A stretch of 64,000 nt of DNA from Zychaea mexicana (GCF_025766255.1 NW_026516746.1:140734-204733); one strand, 5' to 3'; counted from the first letter of the stretch, positions 25,167 to 38,228 are shown. Program-made: numbers and translations. Notes: generated by a model from the sequence alone, not told the origin.

Positions 25167-26897
25167 AATCGCCATGATGGCGTTGTAGCACACGGGAAAA
25201 AATCCGCGCAATCCTCACCCGGTACTCCTTAAACTTCCGTAGATTCTTCATCGTAAGGCCACAGTGCTTCAAAAGATGCTTTTGTAATCCGCTTTGCATG
25301 ATGAACACACTTAATAAATGTTCATGGAGCTTTTCCTGCGCTTGATTGAGTGTAAGGGTATCATAGGATCCGAATCATATATATTCTGGAGAAATAGTGT
25401 GATCAGTAATTAGGACTGGCACTGCTCCAGGCTTCTTTTTAAGTTGGCTAGGGAGGTACTGTTCCCCCATCCCGGAAACGGGCGTAATATCGTTCAGCGG
25501 TACATTCAGGCATTCGTAACAGGCGACCAGCTCCAGCCGCGCTTAAATTTACGTTATGAATGGTATGTATCAATAAACTCGATGATATTCACATCGGTGT
25601 ATTTCCTATCATGCTGGGACCTACAACACCACTCTCCAAGCAGCGCATTATAGTATAACTCGAACCATTGTAATCAGCCTCTTTTTTTCCGTTCTGTCTT
25701 CTGCTACTGGATGTTTAAAAGCTACAGGAGAGTGATTTTCTTGGTTGTCCCCAGCTTCATCGATTTCATGCTGTTTTTTATCGCATCAGCAATGATCAAG
25801 CTTGATTTCAGGCAAAATTGTATATTACCTTTTCCGAGTTATTAACTGCCCTTGCCATTGATACAAGAGAGCATATACCATTTTCACCCCATCAAACCAT
25901 GTGGACAATGTGGGTAAGGATCTTCTGCTTCGATCGTTCCCTCTGCATACATCATCGTCTCTGCTTCGCCATTATAATCGTCATATCCATTTGCGAATGG
26001 AAGTTCTTGGTCATATAGCACGTCTTCCATTGTAGTTTTATCTTGTTTGGATAGCTGAGGAGTATAGACAGCGTACATCTTAATGAAGATGAAGTGTACT
26101 TGAATCAGAATAGATGTTTGCTTTCTATTATATCCGGGCGTTGTCTAGGTCTCAAAATGCCTATGAATTGCTTGGCATCACTCATATTTATCCAACAAAA
26201 AAATAAAACTACGATGAAAAGTAGAATAACAAGCCGTCATCTTATAATTATCCATGCGCCATGTCGATAATCTCTCGATGCCAGTGCTAATTTGATAAAA
26301 ATCATTAATCGTTTCTAAGGAAAAAACCTGTAGTAAGAAGATCCAGTATCCGCGCACACACACACCACGATCTAATGCCATTTTCATGCTCCGCTAATAT
26401 TGCACAAAAGCAAGTACCAGGTGCCTGGGCTCCGCCATATCATAGATCGTTATCTGCTTACTTCCCCATCTTTCCTAAAGGCTTTGAAGAAGCTACATGG
26501 TAAGTAAATCGACATTTACCTAGTAAACAAGTGAGACAACGTATCTTGGTTTCTCGGTATAATATTCAAAAAACTTGTAGTAAAATATATTAGCCGATCT
26601 CGCTCTAAGCCTTGACTTGAGCGGCAGCGGCGCTTCTGTTCCATATCCTCTTAATACTACATCACGCACCACTAAAAAAAAAAATTTCCTTGTCACCGTG
26701 TCAACATAAATTAAGGAAGGCGGAAGGAGAACCTTTTATTACTCGGTCGTGACCGGCTTCTTCTCTCTAACAGAAATAGAGTTCTGCTCTCCAGTACGTA
26801 CAAACATGCATATGATTTTCTTCTTAAAAAAAAAGAAGTCATGAGAGATGGGACGTGCCCCATACCATATCGAAGCAAAGCGAACAATTTGAGTATC

Positions 26898-26903
26898 CAC
26901 GTG
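26898..26903. promoter_or_regulatory. CACGTG E-box upstream of the bHLH gene
   Basis: Core E-box 355 bp upstream of the bHLH start codon, a position compatible with autoregulation by the encoded factor. Motif evidence only. Confidence 0.35.
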
Positions 26904-27257
26904 CCACTTGAAAAAATATTTTTACTTTTTTTTCAGGAGGAGCGGTTCACCGACATCGGGAATGTAAGTTTCCCACGGGTCCTTGCCAATCAGCATGAGC
27001 ATCTTGCTCGCCGATCGAAAAGTTGCTGGCCGAAAATTGGCTAACCGTTCAAGCTAGCTACCTAGCAGAGAAGGAGAGACGGGTGGATGAGTAGTGTTAG
27101 CTGTGCTGCCCTGTAATTTCTTCTTTTCTTTCTTTTCTCTCCTTCAAACCCCACCCTTTCGGCACACACACACACACACACTCTCTCTCTCTCACATCAT
27201 ACGGACATCATATATACGCGATATTTACCAAACACCATTACTATTACTATCACTACT

Positions 27258-27863
27258 ATGGTTTCCACCGAAGACGCAATGAACAAACAACAGCCACCTC
27301 AGGCATTATTTCTCAATTTCACTACCGACTTGTCACCACAAACGCCAAAGAAGAAAACCAAAAAACGGCAGACTTCATATCGTGTGAATGGCGTCAATAT
27401 ACTCAACAGGTAAGCACCCCACCCCCCCTTCCTTCTTCTCCTCGTGAAATGACTGGTTGCGGGTTTTCACAGGCGTGCTAATCCCTGTCAACTACAAATA
27501 ATAATAGAAATGAGGTGGATAGCAAGACAGCCATTGAACGCATTCAACGGCGCCGGGAAAACCATAACCATATTGAGCGGAAACGACGGGATAATATCAA
27601 CAACACGATCCTCCAGATCTCTGAAGTCGTTCCCAATGCTTCTCAGCAGCCGGGACAACGGCCTAACAAAGGCCGGGTACTTCAGTTAGCACTTGCTTAC
27701 ATACAGGTAATGAGTCAGATCCACATTTAGCATTATTTTCCTTTTACAGAAACCTTCCGCTCTAACTTCTACTGGCATCCAGGCACTTCAACATGAAAAT
27801 CAACAACTCAAAACCAACAACAGCAACAATAATAGCGACGATGACGATGCTATTATGCGATGA
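27258..27863 (+). CDS. Small bHLH transcription factor
   Basis: Three exons (27258-27409, 27508-27706, 27783-27863) join into 143 residues. The basic region RRRENHNHIERKRRDNIN carries the H-E-R triad (His, Glu, Arg) that reads CACGTG E-boxes. Helix 1 (NTILQISEVVPN), a loop with GQRPNKGRV, and helix 2 (LQLALAYIQALQHENQQLK) continue into a short leucine-zipper-like extension. The N-terminus is basic (PKKKTKKRQ, a possible nuclear signal) and the tail is Asn/Asp-rich. The HLH resembles USF/Cbf1/Ino4-type fungal factors, but I cannot assign an orthologue. It probably acts as a dimer. The neighbouring lipid genes could be targets, which is speculation. Confidence 0.9.
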
Positions 27864-27884
27864 CAATTTCTGTCTTGTTTTGAC

Positions 27885-27912
27885 AACAATAACAACAACA
27901 ACAACAACAACA
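27885..27912. repeat. (AAC)n microsatellite in the bHLH 3' region
   Basis: Trinucleotide run just after the bHLH stop codon, between two convergent genes. Confidence 0.8.
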
Positions 27913-28034
27913 TAACCATCATCCTCATCATTTCATCTTCATTTCCCTCCTCATGTACAGTTATCCAATTTTTTTTCCAAACAAGAAATACATTTATTAT
28001 ATATGCCCCGAATGTGCTTTTATCATCATCATCA

Positions 28035-30695
28035 TCATTCTATTATGTATGCATCATTTGTATTATTCTCAGTCTTATTGTTGGTGTCGTTGTTGCTGCT
28101 GCTGCTGCTGCTGTTGTTATCTGCACGCTGTGCTGTCATGGTCAATCCTCTTTGAGCGGATAGACGTTCTCGGTTTCCTCTGGGTATATCGAGATGCGAC
28201 GATGCTCTGTTTTCCAATGTAGGCCGGGATGACGTTGTCGAAGACACCGAACTGATCAACGGCGTGCTATTGCTTGCATTCCCAGTATTGAAGGGTAATT
28301 CAGCTAATCGTTTTAATCGAAGACGATAAAGGATAGCATCAATCGTGAGTTCGATCTGTAAATGGTTCTTGATAATGGAAATTTCTATGAAAGATGAGTG
28401 TTTTACGGATTTGATTAATATATGTGAGTTCCAGCAAGCCCAAAGGCGCACAGTAAACAAGTATCAAACTTTTCTTCTTCTTACTTGGCCACGTTGCGCG
28501 TTCACCACGGATAATAGCATCCATTACAGCATCATTGGTAGGATTGGAAAGAACTCTAAGAAAGTCTCCATAACTCACTTCGGGAATGATGGTAATATCG
28601 CCCGAGTATTTCTGTGAAATGATGGATTGGACTTTGTTGAAGAAAGAGGGTGCCACGCCTAGCTCTGTCAACTATATACTTGTTTATTTCTGTAAGTACC
28701 ACGTGTCAACAAATAATAGCAATAGAGTTTGTTCTTTTTCTACCTGAGTACAACGATGCTGGATTTCGGATTTGGCCATGTGCATACAGAAACCAGCAGC
28801 TTGCCGTGCACGGGAAGGGGAATTTGTTCTAGGAAGAAAGGGTATCACATGAGGGTTCACCTGACAAACAATAAAGTGGTTGACGTTGAATAGCTCGGAT
28901 AGCTTGTTCATCGGTAGGTCGCTAGTAACATCAATATTCATACACACAATTAGCATGAACTATATTAACGTGCTAAAAGACATCGTCTCATCCCAACTCA
29001 CTTGTCTACTGAGCCATCGATATAAAGTTGCTCTATTGATGACATGAGTTTTTTTTTTTTTTTTTTTTGGATACAATGACGTTATAGTTTGTCAAAAATA
29101 ACACTAACCACTTGGATTCCATGGTACTATGTTTCCATTTTTGTCCTTTGCATACAATTGTGACGAGCCATAAAAGAAAGGAACCGAGCATGAGACCGCT
29201 CTGCCAAAAATAAGATGTGTACTTTTGTAAGCGGAAAGAACTTTTTGTCCGCGCTCTTCAACTGTGTAATAAATGCTTACACGGCTGACCAAATAATGAC
29301 ATCGGGGGCTGTGAGATAATTTAAGAGGCGGGGCATGTCGTACACAGTGGACGAGCTGACTGTAATGTTCAGAATCCATCGTGTGCGGTTGAATGCTTCC
29401 TATATCGTTGTTGTGCTTAGCAAACAGGACTGTCGTTTCATAGCAACAACCTTTTTTTCATAACAAGGTTCTACTAACCTGAAATGTCATATCACCAAGG
29501 TTACAGCGCATGGCATCCTGCAGAATCTCTATATCGTACAATTGGCCTTTTGACATGAGTCGCTGTAGTCTCATCCATGGTGTATCCGGATGTCCGTTTC
29601 GCTCGAAAACATCCTAGATGAAATGCAACTGAGTTTTTTTTTCTTTTTTTTTCCCTCCCTCCCCTCATTACTATTTTCGGTTGTTTTTATTCTTTTATGG
29701 TTGTTTTACCAATTTGATCCCAGTAGGATTAAACATGTAAGGAATCTCTTCGTCTGTCTTGGTACACAACATGGCTGCCACGATACTTCCACTCGACGCA
29801 CCAGATATGATGCGTGGCAACAAGCGCGCACTATGCAAGCATTTGATGACCCCCAAATGATTCAGACCCAACGTACCACCACCACTCAGCAGTAGTGCAG
29901 TACGACCAAAGCTTTGACGGATGGTCATGAAGAATTCATGTTTGGCGCGCAAGTCCAATTCTGGACTCGGTGCGTCGCAAACCCAGTTGAGTTGACGAAC
30001 GACTTCTTCGATATACGACGAGATCAATGTCTTGGTCCCGATCCGGCTGTGCGCGTACAGCTTAGAGTTGCCCATGTCGCCCAAGTTTCTGCTCAAGCTC
30101 GTGCGCAGTGTAAAGATCATGGCCGATTGGCTTTGCGTGGTTTCACGGACCCGACGGAGTTGTTGTAGTCGAGTCTGGATAAGTTCCCAGTCGTATTCTT
30201 TATCCATTGGATCGCGCTTCCAAGCATCAAGGCCTTTTTTGTTTTTTAATGATAATAGTATTAATATGCTTATAGAGTCGATCGTTATTTAGTTCACCCA
30301 TGCTACTACATCCTTCTATTACCTTCGAGATCGTCTAACAAGGCTGCAGCCTCGGCCCATTGCTCATAATTCGTTGCAACTTTAAGAAGGTGGTTATAGT
30401 ATGCTTTAGGGTTCGCGGGATCAACGAGCTGGTCATAAAGTTTCTAAAAAAACATTCCAATTAGTTAAGCAACATGGCAATAATTTTTTTTTCAATTAAA
30501 AGTAAAGAAAGGGAGAAACTTTACGTTGGACCAAAAAGAAGCGACATCCCATGCAATGGACTTTACATTGCCAATGACAGGAGCTGTCATGTTTTCAGGC
30601 AAAGCTGGCCAATTGTTGTTTTCTTTGTCGTCAGGGACAGTTACTGTTCCCGCTATCGTTGTTGTTGTTGTTGTAGCTGTCACTGTTGGGGGCAT
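28035..30695 (-). CDS. Patatin-type triacylglycerol lipase (Tgl3/4/5, SDP1 family)
   Basis: Lipid-droplet lipase that releases fatty acids from stored triacylglycerol. The start MPPTVTATT (ATG 30693-30695) leads to a DUF3336-type N-terminal region (WDVASFWSN, KLYDQLVDPANPKAYYNHLL, YEQWAEAAALLDDLEG). The patatin core follows: the oxyanion loop LLSGGGTLGLNHLGV and the nucleophile elbow SGASSGSIVAAMLC (GxSxG). The continuing exons carry RASCSVPFFYGSSQLYAKD and NWFVCQVNPHV-like patatin blocks. The tail is Ser/Asn-rich with glutamine-encoding repeats and stops at 28035-28037. Many short introns occur; one has a poly-T run at about 29047-29068. Which yeast Tgl it matches best cannot be settled by eye. 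Confidence 0.92.
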
Positions 30696-31242
30696 TGCTG
30701 TTGTCGTAAGGGGAAACACAACAAAAGAGTAGTGTGGGTTCCATACAAGTCTCCTGAAAAGAGACTCTTTCTTTTACATTTTTTCACGTGCAATTTTGTT
30801 TGTCAGGCGGCATAATAGAGTTTATATAAAAAGTTTGATGAAACCACGCTTGTTACTAAGAAACGAAATGAGGATACTATATAAATATATATGTATAATT
30901 AAAGAAAAAAAGAAAAGAAAGGGATAGAATATATAAGTTGTCTGAATAGAGAGGAAGAAGGAGGAGGAGACAGAGAGAGAGAAATAAAGTCTATATGAAG
31001 AGAGAGCGAGAGTAAGTGTGTTTACAAACCAGGAATAATGAGAAAAGAGCCGTACTTTGGTAGCAGTGGTAGTAGTAGTAGTAGAAGTAGTATTACAACA
31101 AGTTAGGGTTAAGGGAACAGCAAGAACGAAACAAAGGAAGCGGAAAAGGGAATGCACATGTAGAAAATGGAGAGATTGGTGAGGGTTTGGGGATCAATGC
31201 GGATATGTGTGTGTAAATGATGAGTGAGTGGTTTTCTTTCTT
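30696..31242. other. Intergenic region downstream of the GT49 gene
   Basis: About 550 bp between the lipase start and the glycosyltransferase stop, both minus strand. It is rich in GA and AT. It presumably holds the lipase promoter and the GT49 3' UTR. No gene is seen. Confidence 0.6.
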
Positions 31243-32729
31243 CTACTGGGTAGTCGTCATAAAGTTCCTCTGGAACCCATGAATCTTTGCACACTCGTGT
31301 TTGAGGTTGTCGGCTCTGGTCGTCTCCCATTCGCCTGACATGAAAAACTTGCGTGCATAGCGTAGACACGCCTCCTCACGGTAGTTGATGTACAGCTTGC
31401 GATTGTACTGGCGCTGTAAAGGTGCTGTGTTAATGCGCTAGTCCCACAAAGATAAGCCCAATCCATCCATACTCTTCTACACACACATTACCTCTTTTCT
31501 GCGTGCATCCTCGGGATAGCGATGGGTCTGGTGAATCAAAAAGTCATTGGGCAAGACCCAGTACTCAATGCCGGACAAGTAGATTTCATAGAGACAGGCA
31601 GCCTTGTTGGCGCCATAGCCAATGAAGCGCTCATCACACCAGGGCGAGCCCTCCTTCTTGTAGATGATGTAGGGCTCGTAGGAAAAGTCATAGTGGGTGA
31701 CCTGGTAAAGTTCGTCGGTTTCGTACCAGTGCGGGTAGTCTGTGGATCCGTGACCCTTGAACCAATTGTTGTGGAACATGCCAATCTTGCCGTCTTGGAC
31801 GAGCTGCACCAGGTCGTCCTTATTGGTCGGGAATGTGTGCCAGTCGTTTCCGTCCGCCTGCTTCTCAAACTCAAATGCAGGGACAACGAGGGCAGTACGG
31901 CCGTCGCGCAGGCGGTCCATGATATCGGGGTTGGATCGGATTGATTTTCGGAGGTCGGTACACAGATGAAAGTCCACATCGAGCATCATGATATAATCCG
32001 TGCGTGCAAACAGCTTTGCGACATTGCGCCACAGGTTGAATTGGCGGTCGTACGTGTCAATGATCAGATGCAGGTCGACGTATTGCTGCATGTCTGCGTT
32101 TCCCGCGTACAAGTCTCGAAGCTCCTTCATGACCTCGTCCTTGGTCTCGTCATCGTTGATATGCACAGCAGCAGAAATCGGTCCTAAATAAAGAGCCAAT
32201 GACGATAGTTTGCAATGTTTCGAAATAATTTAATTAATGAGTCTCACTTTGTACCCCCCCACCACCCCAATACACTAATTTTCTTACCTTTGTGGTTGGT
32301 CGCAAGTCGAGAAAGCACTTGGAAGCGGTTGCGTGTAACAAGCGTTGCCATGGTAATGTCCTCCTTGTCGAGCTGGGCTTTGGCCCGGAAAAAGTACGGT
32401 GTCAGATTCATGGGGTTCATGGCATCCGAGAATATCTTTGTCATTACAAAATTCTCGGGCATGGCTTGGATGGAGCCTTGAGCGTTTGACCAGACAACGG
32501 TATGTTCATTCAGTTGTTGCTGTTGTTGCTGTTGTTGTTGTTGCTGCTGTTGCTGAAGGGAACCTTGAATGGGGGCCTGCTGCTCGCGTGCTCTCGGAAT
32601 GATGCCATGGTGATTGCCGCTGTAGGACGAATACAGATACGCGGCGGTGTAGATGACCGAGACGATCGCGTAACTTATCAGAAAGAATTTGAATATCTTT
32701 GTCGCTGCTTGAGTAAGCTCCAGCCTCAT
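31243..32729 (-). CDS. Type II membrane glycosyltransferase, LARGE/GT49-like
   Basis: Three exons (32288-32729, 31492-32183, 31243-31413) join in frame into 434 residues. A short cytosolic end is followed by a signal anchor at about residues 12-32 (FFLISYAIVSVIYTAAYLY), a Gln-rich stem and a lumenal catalytic domain. That domain shows SRLATNHKGPISAAVHI at its start, the metal-binding DxD in TDYIMMLDVDFHL, FPTNKDDLV, and the late blocks YKKEGSPWCDERFIGYGANKAA and VLPNDFLIHQTH. These are the conserved features of GT49 (Glyco_transf_49), best known for the glucuronyl/xylosyl enzymes LARGE and B4GAT1 of animals. Early-diverging fungi have homologues whose substrates are unknown. The Golgi location is inferred from topology. 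Confidence 0.85.
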
Positions 32730-33385
32730 GAGGTAACAAAGAAAGATTTTCTTTTTGAGTGGGAGTGCGGGGTGGAAAGAAGAAGAAGAAGAGAGGAGAG
32801 GAGAGGAGAGGAGAGAGAGAAAAATAGAAATAGACCAGCTGAAGATAAAAGGAGTGTGAAAAGCCCGCGATAGGCAGTAGGGCGACAGAAGGGAGGGTGT
32901 GTGATGTGGATAAGTATGTAAGAAGAAAGACAAGTTAAAAAAAGAAACGGTTTCTCTCTTGTACCAAATGCTTCTGCTTGCTGCTATTTGCTGTTTGCTG
33001 CTAACTCACTGCCCACGACTGCCAGCACGCTTCGGGTTTGGAAGGAGCAAAAAAAAAAAAAAAAAAAAAGCCTACGGACACTAAAAATAAATAAGTCATT
33101 TTACACGTTGTACAAGGCCACTCGTTGCCCATCCAATATGGATGAAGCTGGAAAAAAAACCCCCGCAGAGTTAAAAGAAACCGTGGAAATAAGGGTAATC
33201 TATGCCAATTATTAAAAATATGGGCACACGCACTCGAGAAACGCAAAGGGATCGGCATGTTTCACCCAGTTGTTGCGGGGCCATTCAAAAGACGGCGATT
33301 ATGTGATAGACATGGTGCAATTGTTGACGGACTTCTTTATTGTCACTACTACTACTACTACTACTACTGCCACTATCAGACTTGT
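32730..33385. other. Intergenic region between SPE2 and the GT49 gene
   Basis: Promoter side of the GT49 gene and 3' side of SPE2. It contains GA-rich runs (32775-32830), a poly-A run of about 20 at 33049-33068, and a (TAC)n tract at about 33347-33367. No gene is seen. Confidence 0.6.
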
Positions 33386-35036
33386 TCAATGTTGCTGCTG
33401 TTCCTTGGTGTAATGGCCGTACACCAGATCATAGCCGTCGAACTCGTACAGGATGCGGTGCGAGCGCTTGTAGCCGCCTGGCATCGACCCCATCGAGCGC
33501 ACCATGTGACTGTGGCTATGGTTATCCTTGTGGTGGTGCGAGGTGAAGAATGTCACCGTAAACGATTCAGGATCAAAGATGTTTGTCACTTGGCTGACGA
33601 GCGTTTCGATGGGGCTCTGGCCATCGCCTGCGGTCGCATGAGACTCCTCCACGGGTATATTGGTCTCGAACGAGGCGTACGAGCAGTCAGGCTCGGGGGT
33701 GACATGGATCGTAAAGTAGCGGTCGTCCTGGAGACCGTTGGACGAGTATCCGCAGGGCTCAAACAAGAACGAGTCGATCTGGGCCTCTGGATACAACGCT
33801 CCAATGCCTGTCAACTGGTCCACGAACTGGCCGCCCACCGTGCCCAACTCGGTTAGACTGGGATCGTGGTAGAATCCCTTTTGCATCTTTTCAGGGTTCA
33901 GCCGTCGCATCAGGATTTCCACCGTCTGGTCAGCGTGCGTGTGACCAGTGCCGAATGGCGAAGGGTTCTCGACAGTCACCGGGGTCGACTGACCGCTACT
34001 GATGATTTCTCGATCCACCCTTCTTTCATTCATCTCACCTACTGCTGCTGCTGCTGCTGGTGCTGCATGGCGTTTGGGGGAGGAGGATTCAACAGCAAGC
34101 GGAGCAACGCCGTTATGGTGAAGCACATCATCGGCCGGCTTGGTAATATAGAGATGCCATTGATCCGTTGCCACTTTGCCGATGGTATACGCCGAGCCGT
34201 TGTCTACACACAGTAAACAAAGAAAACACACACGCACACACGGTTAGTTTTAGCCGCAGACAACAACAACAACAAAACATTTATGCATACCAAAATATTT
34301 GTTGAGAAACTCAACCTCGCTGTCCCAGGAACGATGAGGTCCGACCTGTCTCTCTGGGAACATGAATGCCTTGCGGGAATAGAAAACACGCCACACCTTT
34401 TCAAAGCCACAGTATTGATGGGCAACCTCCAAAATACGGGGAAGGGCCAATAAAAGCGTGGTCGTACCACATGTCTTGAGGATGAGCTTGTGAGGATATA
34501 CAAACATGGACGACTCACTATGGAACGGTGGGGTGTATTGTTCATATTAATCAGCATGCTTGTACCCCTTGAATGAATTGATTCATTGGCTGTGTTGTGT
34601 GCGCGACATTACGTCATAAAACGAATTTTTCTTTTGGTACATACCTCAATAGATAGGCGTCCACATGGTCATTTGTAATTACGTTCAGGACCGTGCACTT
34701 GACAAGTGCCAACACGTCGTCCCACACAGACCGTGGAACCACGCGTAATCCGGTATTGATATTATTAGCGTTGTGATGATGGTGTACTGGATACTCGCCA
34801 CGGCGATGTGGCCGGGGAGGACTAAAGCGCGCAATGGCTTCTGACTTGTCTTCGTCGTCGTTGTTGCTTGATCCATCGTCTTCCTCAGAAGAGTTGAAGT
34901 AGTCCAGATCCTGATGATCTGCGAGCCGCTGGGCGGAGGGAGAGAACCATACTTCGAGTAACTTTTCGGGTCCTTCGAAGCATCCTTGCTGCGCCGAGTA
35001 GTTGTCGCCTTGGCACGGAGTAGCAAGATCGACCAT
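33386..35036 (-). CDS. SPE2: S-adenosylmethionine decarboxylase proenzyme
   Basis: Makes decarboxylated AdoMet, the aminopropyl donor for spermidine and spermine. Exons 34645-35036, 34291-34517 and 33386-34203 join in frame into 478 residues, longer than typical because of acidic and Ser/His inserts. The N-terminal CFEGPEKLLEVWF supplies the active-site glutamates. The junction of exons 1 and 2 rebuilds the self-cleavage motif YLLSESSMFVYP, in which Ser becomes the pyruvoyl group. KTCGTTTLL carries the catalytic Cys, and QVGPHRSWDSEV and the C-terminal EPCGYSSNGL ... YFTIHVTPEPDCSYASFETN block complete the fold. Polyamine-controlled upstream frames occur in many homologues, but the last ~190 nt of leader show no upstream ATG. 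Confidence 0.97.
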
Positions 35037-37928
35037 TATGATTAAGAGAAAGTGTGTGTGTGTGTTGCTTGATTAATTACTTTTGTTGTTGTTGTTGTTG
35101 TTGTGGATGATGTTGATGATGATGATGATGACGACGCGTTGGTTTGTATAAAGATAAAAGAGTAATTGATTCTAAGAAAGAGAAAGAGAGACAGAGAAGA
35201 GGGGGGGGGAGAAAGCTTATACAAAATTTTCTTGGCTAGGATTCAGTAGAGAGCAGGCGGAGGTGCAGGAGGAACGCCAGAATGCATAGCACGATGGAAA
35301 GAATAGAATAGGTGGATGTTGCTGCTGTTCAAGGTGGTTGGAAGGGTCTGTAACCTTGTACGGGTACTACTGTTCGGCGACGTACAAAGGCTTGCTTGAG
35401 GTTTCCGTGAGACGGGATGGTGGGCAGACCAAGGAGGTTATGACAAGAGTTGAATGGTTAGAAAAAGACCAACAGGCGTTGAGAAAGTGTCTGTGGCAAG
35501 AAGTGTGGTTGTTTTCTTTTTTCTTTAGGCGAAAAGGGAAGAAAGAAAAAAAAAGACAGTTAAAAAGAAGGAAGAAGAAGAAAAGAGCGCAGTCTACAAA
35601 CGGTTAAAACATGAAAAGTTTTTCATTTGCCGATCTCTCCCTTCTGTTACCAGAGCGTCGAGACTTCTCAGTCCCCGCATAACGCTCTCTCTCTCTCTCT
35701 CGCTCTCTTTTTAACGTTTGTGGTCAAACCCTATTTTTTTTTTTGGTCAACGTCATCGCAAGTCGTTCTGTATGGCGTTGTCGTGCTTGTCGCTACTGCC
35801 AGTGTTGGTCACCGACAGCTTTCTTGAAAGCTCTTGCTGGGACATGGTCGTCGTTCTCCATTGCGAAACTCTGTTGGAATGAAGAGGACCCTTTTTTTTG
35901 GTCTGAACGCCTGACATGCATATGAGACATAACCCCCACCCACCCACCCACCCTTTACCCCAACTTTAGACCAACAACTGTGACGACAGATTATTTCTGT
36001 GGCCCATTTGTCATTTGAGTCGTACATGTTTGTGAAAGCTGGTTGATTGATTGATTTACTTTTTTTGGAGCTCTTGATAATCAGTCAAATGCAGCACTAC
36101 TAGTACTACGAAGGTACGACACGTGAGGTTGGGGGGGGGAGGGGGAAGAGATGCTGTTTTTAGATCAATGCTGTTAGAAGAGCTGCGGCAACACCTCTGG
36201 TATAATGATGCACTGTTAGTACACTGTTCTACTGCGGCTGACCGGATTCTGAAGCGAGAATGGATGCTACCACCATGATTGATGTCATAAATCCTTGTAT
36301 AGTGCAGCTGTACATATGTAGCAGCCCATCTTTGGCAACAGTGCCAAGAATGACCATTTGGAAGAAAAAAGCTTTGCGTATGATACACACTCTCTTTCAC
36401 TTTTAACCCCTCAACCCTACCACCCCCTTGCTTGGCTCATCTTCTGGTGTCATCCAGCACCTCTGAAAGTTATGATGTCAACGGGACTTGTTGCAAAATA
36501 TCATACATGCAAGCACGGGCCTGTATGATACAGGTAATAATATGCACCGTGTTCTTAGAATAGCTCACATCCGTACACAGGATAAAACGCCGACGACCCC
36601 GTGTACCACGAATATCATAGCATCATGCTGTTGCTGTTTCGTAGATCAAGTAGGAAAAGGTTGCTGGACCGCCTCTCTTCTTGCGTCTTTGAAAGAGCGC
36701 TCAAAAAGGACATTAACCGTCCTAGGAGAGAAGAGATTTTTATATTATAAACCAGCCTTCTTTTCCTTTGCCATAATAGTTAGCCATTCCGCCTTTTGTT
36801 TTAAAGCACTTTGGAGTTAATTTCATAATTTGTAAAGTGAGTGGTGGTAGCGCACATGCGCACGGTGCCGCCACCAACAGCTCCTGCAGCAGCAGCTCAT
36901 ACTGCATGCATATCATGCCACATATTGTAACTGTGAATCGTATTCTTCAAAGTTCCTATTAATGTACTGTTGTACTTAGCATAGATCCATAATATCCACA
37001 ATGCCATATACTCTTCGTTGGTGACATCTCTTTATATTAAGTGTATCGGCAAGAGTGATTTACATACATCATTTTGGCACCCAAGTTCTTACTTTTTGTG
37101 TGTATGTAGCAGTAAACTTGGTGTGTTTTCGAAAATGGAGCTAAAGACCTTTTTATCCGTATTAGATGATGTGGGTTTATTTGAGAACTAGTAGTATACA
37201 CAGAATAATAGCAGAGAGGTGGAGGTGTGAATGCAAAGAGAGAAGAAGTTACCTCATAGTAATTGCTACGCACAAATCTAGTCAGTAACAGATCGTTCTG
37301 TGCAAGCACGGTAATACTATTGTTGTCTGGTATAGATACAATGCTTGTGTCTCCATGTGCTGCTGCAAGTCCCGAAGATGTCCATCAATCACCTATGTTT
37401 AGCCCGCGCTACTCCTGCCAAATCTCTTTTAAAAGATACCCATGCGCGGGGAAGAAAAAAAGTAGTATCTAGTACGTAACAGAACGCTATTTATGCAGCA
37501 TGTACAACTATGTCCAGCTGCGTTACTGTTCGTTTACATTAGACTATTTATCTCTAGATTATTTTATATCACTTGATAGAAAGACTCTTGCAGCCCAAAT
37601 TAATGCGTCTTTTATATTAAGCAATGGAAATGACACATTCTTTGCGCTGTTGCCGAAAAACACTCACCCTTGCTATCTCTTTGTTCATGTTTCTTAGTGT
37701 TCCACTTTCGCTTCCTTTTCGCCCAGGCTTTGTTTTCACAAGGGCATCGTAGTCCACCTCCTCGCCATACATCATTGCTTGTATGTACACATATCGGGGG
37801 TCTCCTTGCTTTGGTTATGCGTCCAGATTGGGTCGTTTGTACAGATTCTATTGGATTGTTATACACTTTACTGTATTGCACATAAACGTTATTGTAGTTT
37901 CGGTAATGTCTCTCTTGCAGACTGTCTA

Positions 37929-38228
37929 CTATGCAATTTGTTCGGCTACAAGGTGTTTCATCAATTGTTCGATAACATAATGGGATTTAAAGAGCACGCC
38001 TCGCTTGAGCGTCGATTGATACCGCAAGGCGTAATCATCAGCGTGTCCAGCCACGTACAGGGCGAGATTTAGACCTTTTACCAAAAAGAAATTGTGAGGC
38101 CTTTTTAATCGATGAGATGATGGTGCAAAAACGGGAAGCACGCATTTAAAAAAACGATTCAACCCAAGTTTGGATGTTGACCAACGTCGGGCAAATAACG
38201 TTGTGATTTCCTCAAATCCACCGCCCAT
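37929..38228 (-). CDS. Hypothetical ORF, unidentified
   Basis: ATG-led frame of 99 residues starting MGGGFEEITTLFARRWSTSK. It is moderately basic with no membrane segment, repeat or known motif. It has no visible partner exons with clean splice sites. Its length is not far beyond what AT-poor stretches give by chance, and it may be a relic. Listed only because it is the longest ATG-led frame in this part of the gene-poor region. Confidence 0.2.
   Translation of the reverse strand: MGGGFEEITTLFARRWSTSKLGLNRFFKCVLPVFAPSSHRLKRPHNFFLVKGLNLALYVAGHADDYALRYQSTLKRGVLFKSHYVIEQLMKHLVAEQIA

Larger units (their letters stand above)
24141..27257. other. Gene-poor region with short repeats
   Basis: About 3.1 kb without a recognisable gene. 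It contains the ACACTCCA repeat cluster (24989-25166), and a short ATG-led minus-strand frame (25884-26078, 64 residues, acidic, no known motif) that I do not call as a gene. It also has a (CA)n/(CT)n tract at about 27165-27195 and the likely bHLH promoter near the right end. Confidence 0.55.

Noticed and set aside
26841..27044. Small plus-strand frame in the bHLH upstream region
   Set aside because: No domain; overlaps E-box and leader sequence, so more likely promoter DNA.
32502..32873. Leu-rich plus-strand frame opposite the GT49 gene
   Set aside because: Produced by the CAA/CAG poly-Gln repeat read on the opposite strand.
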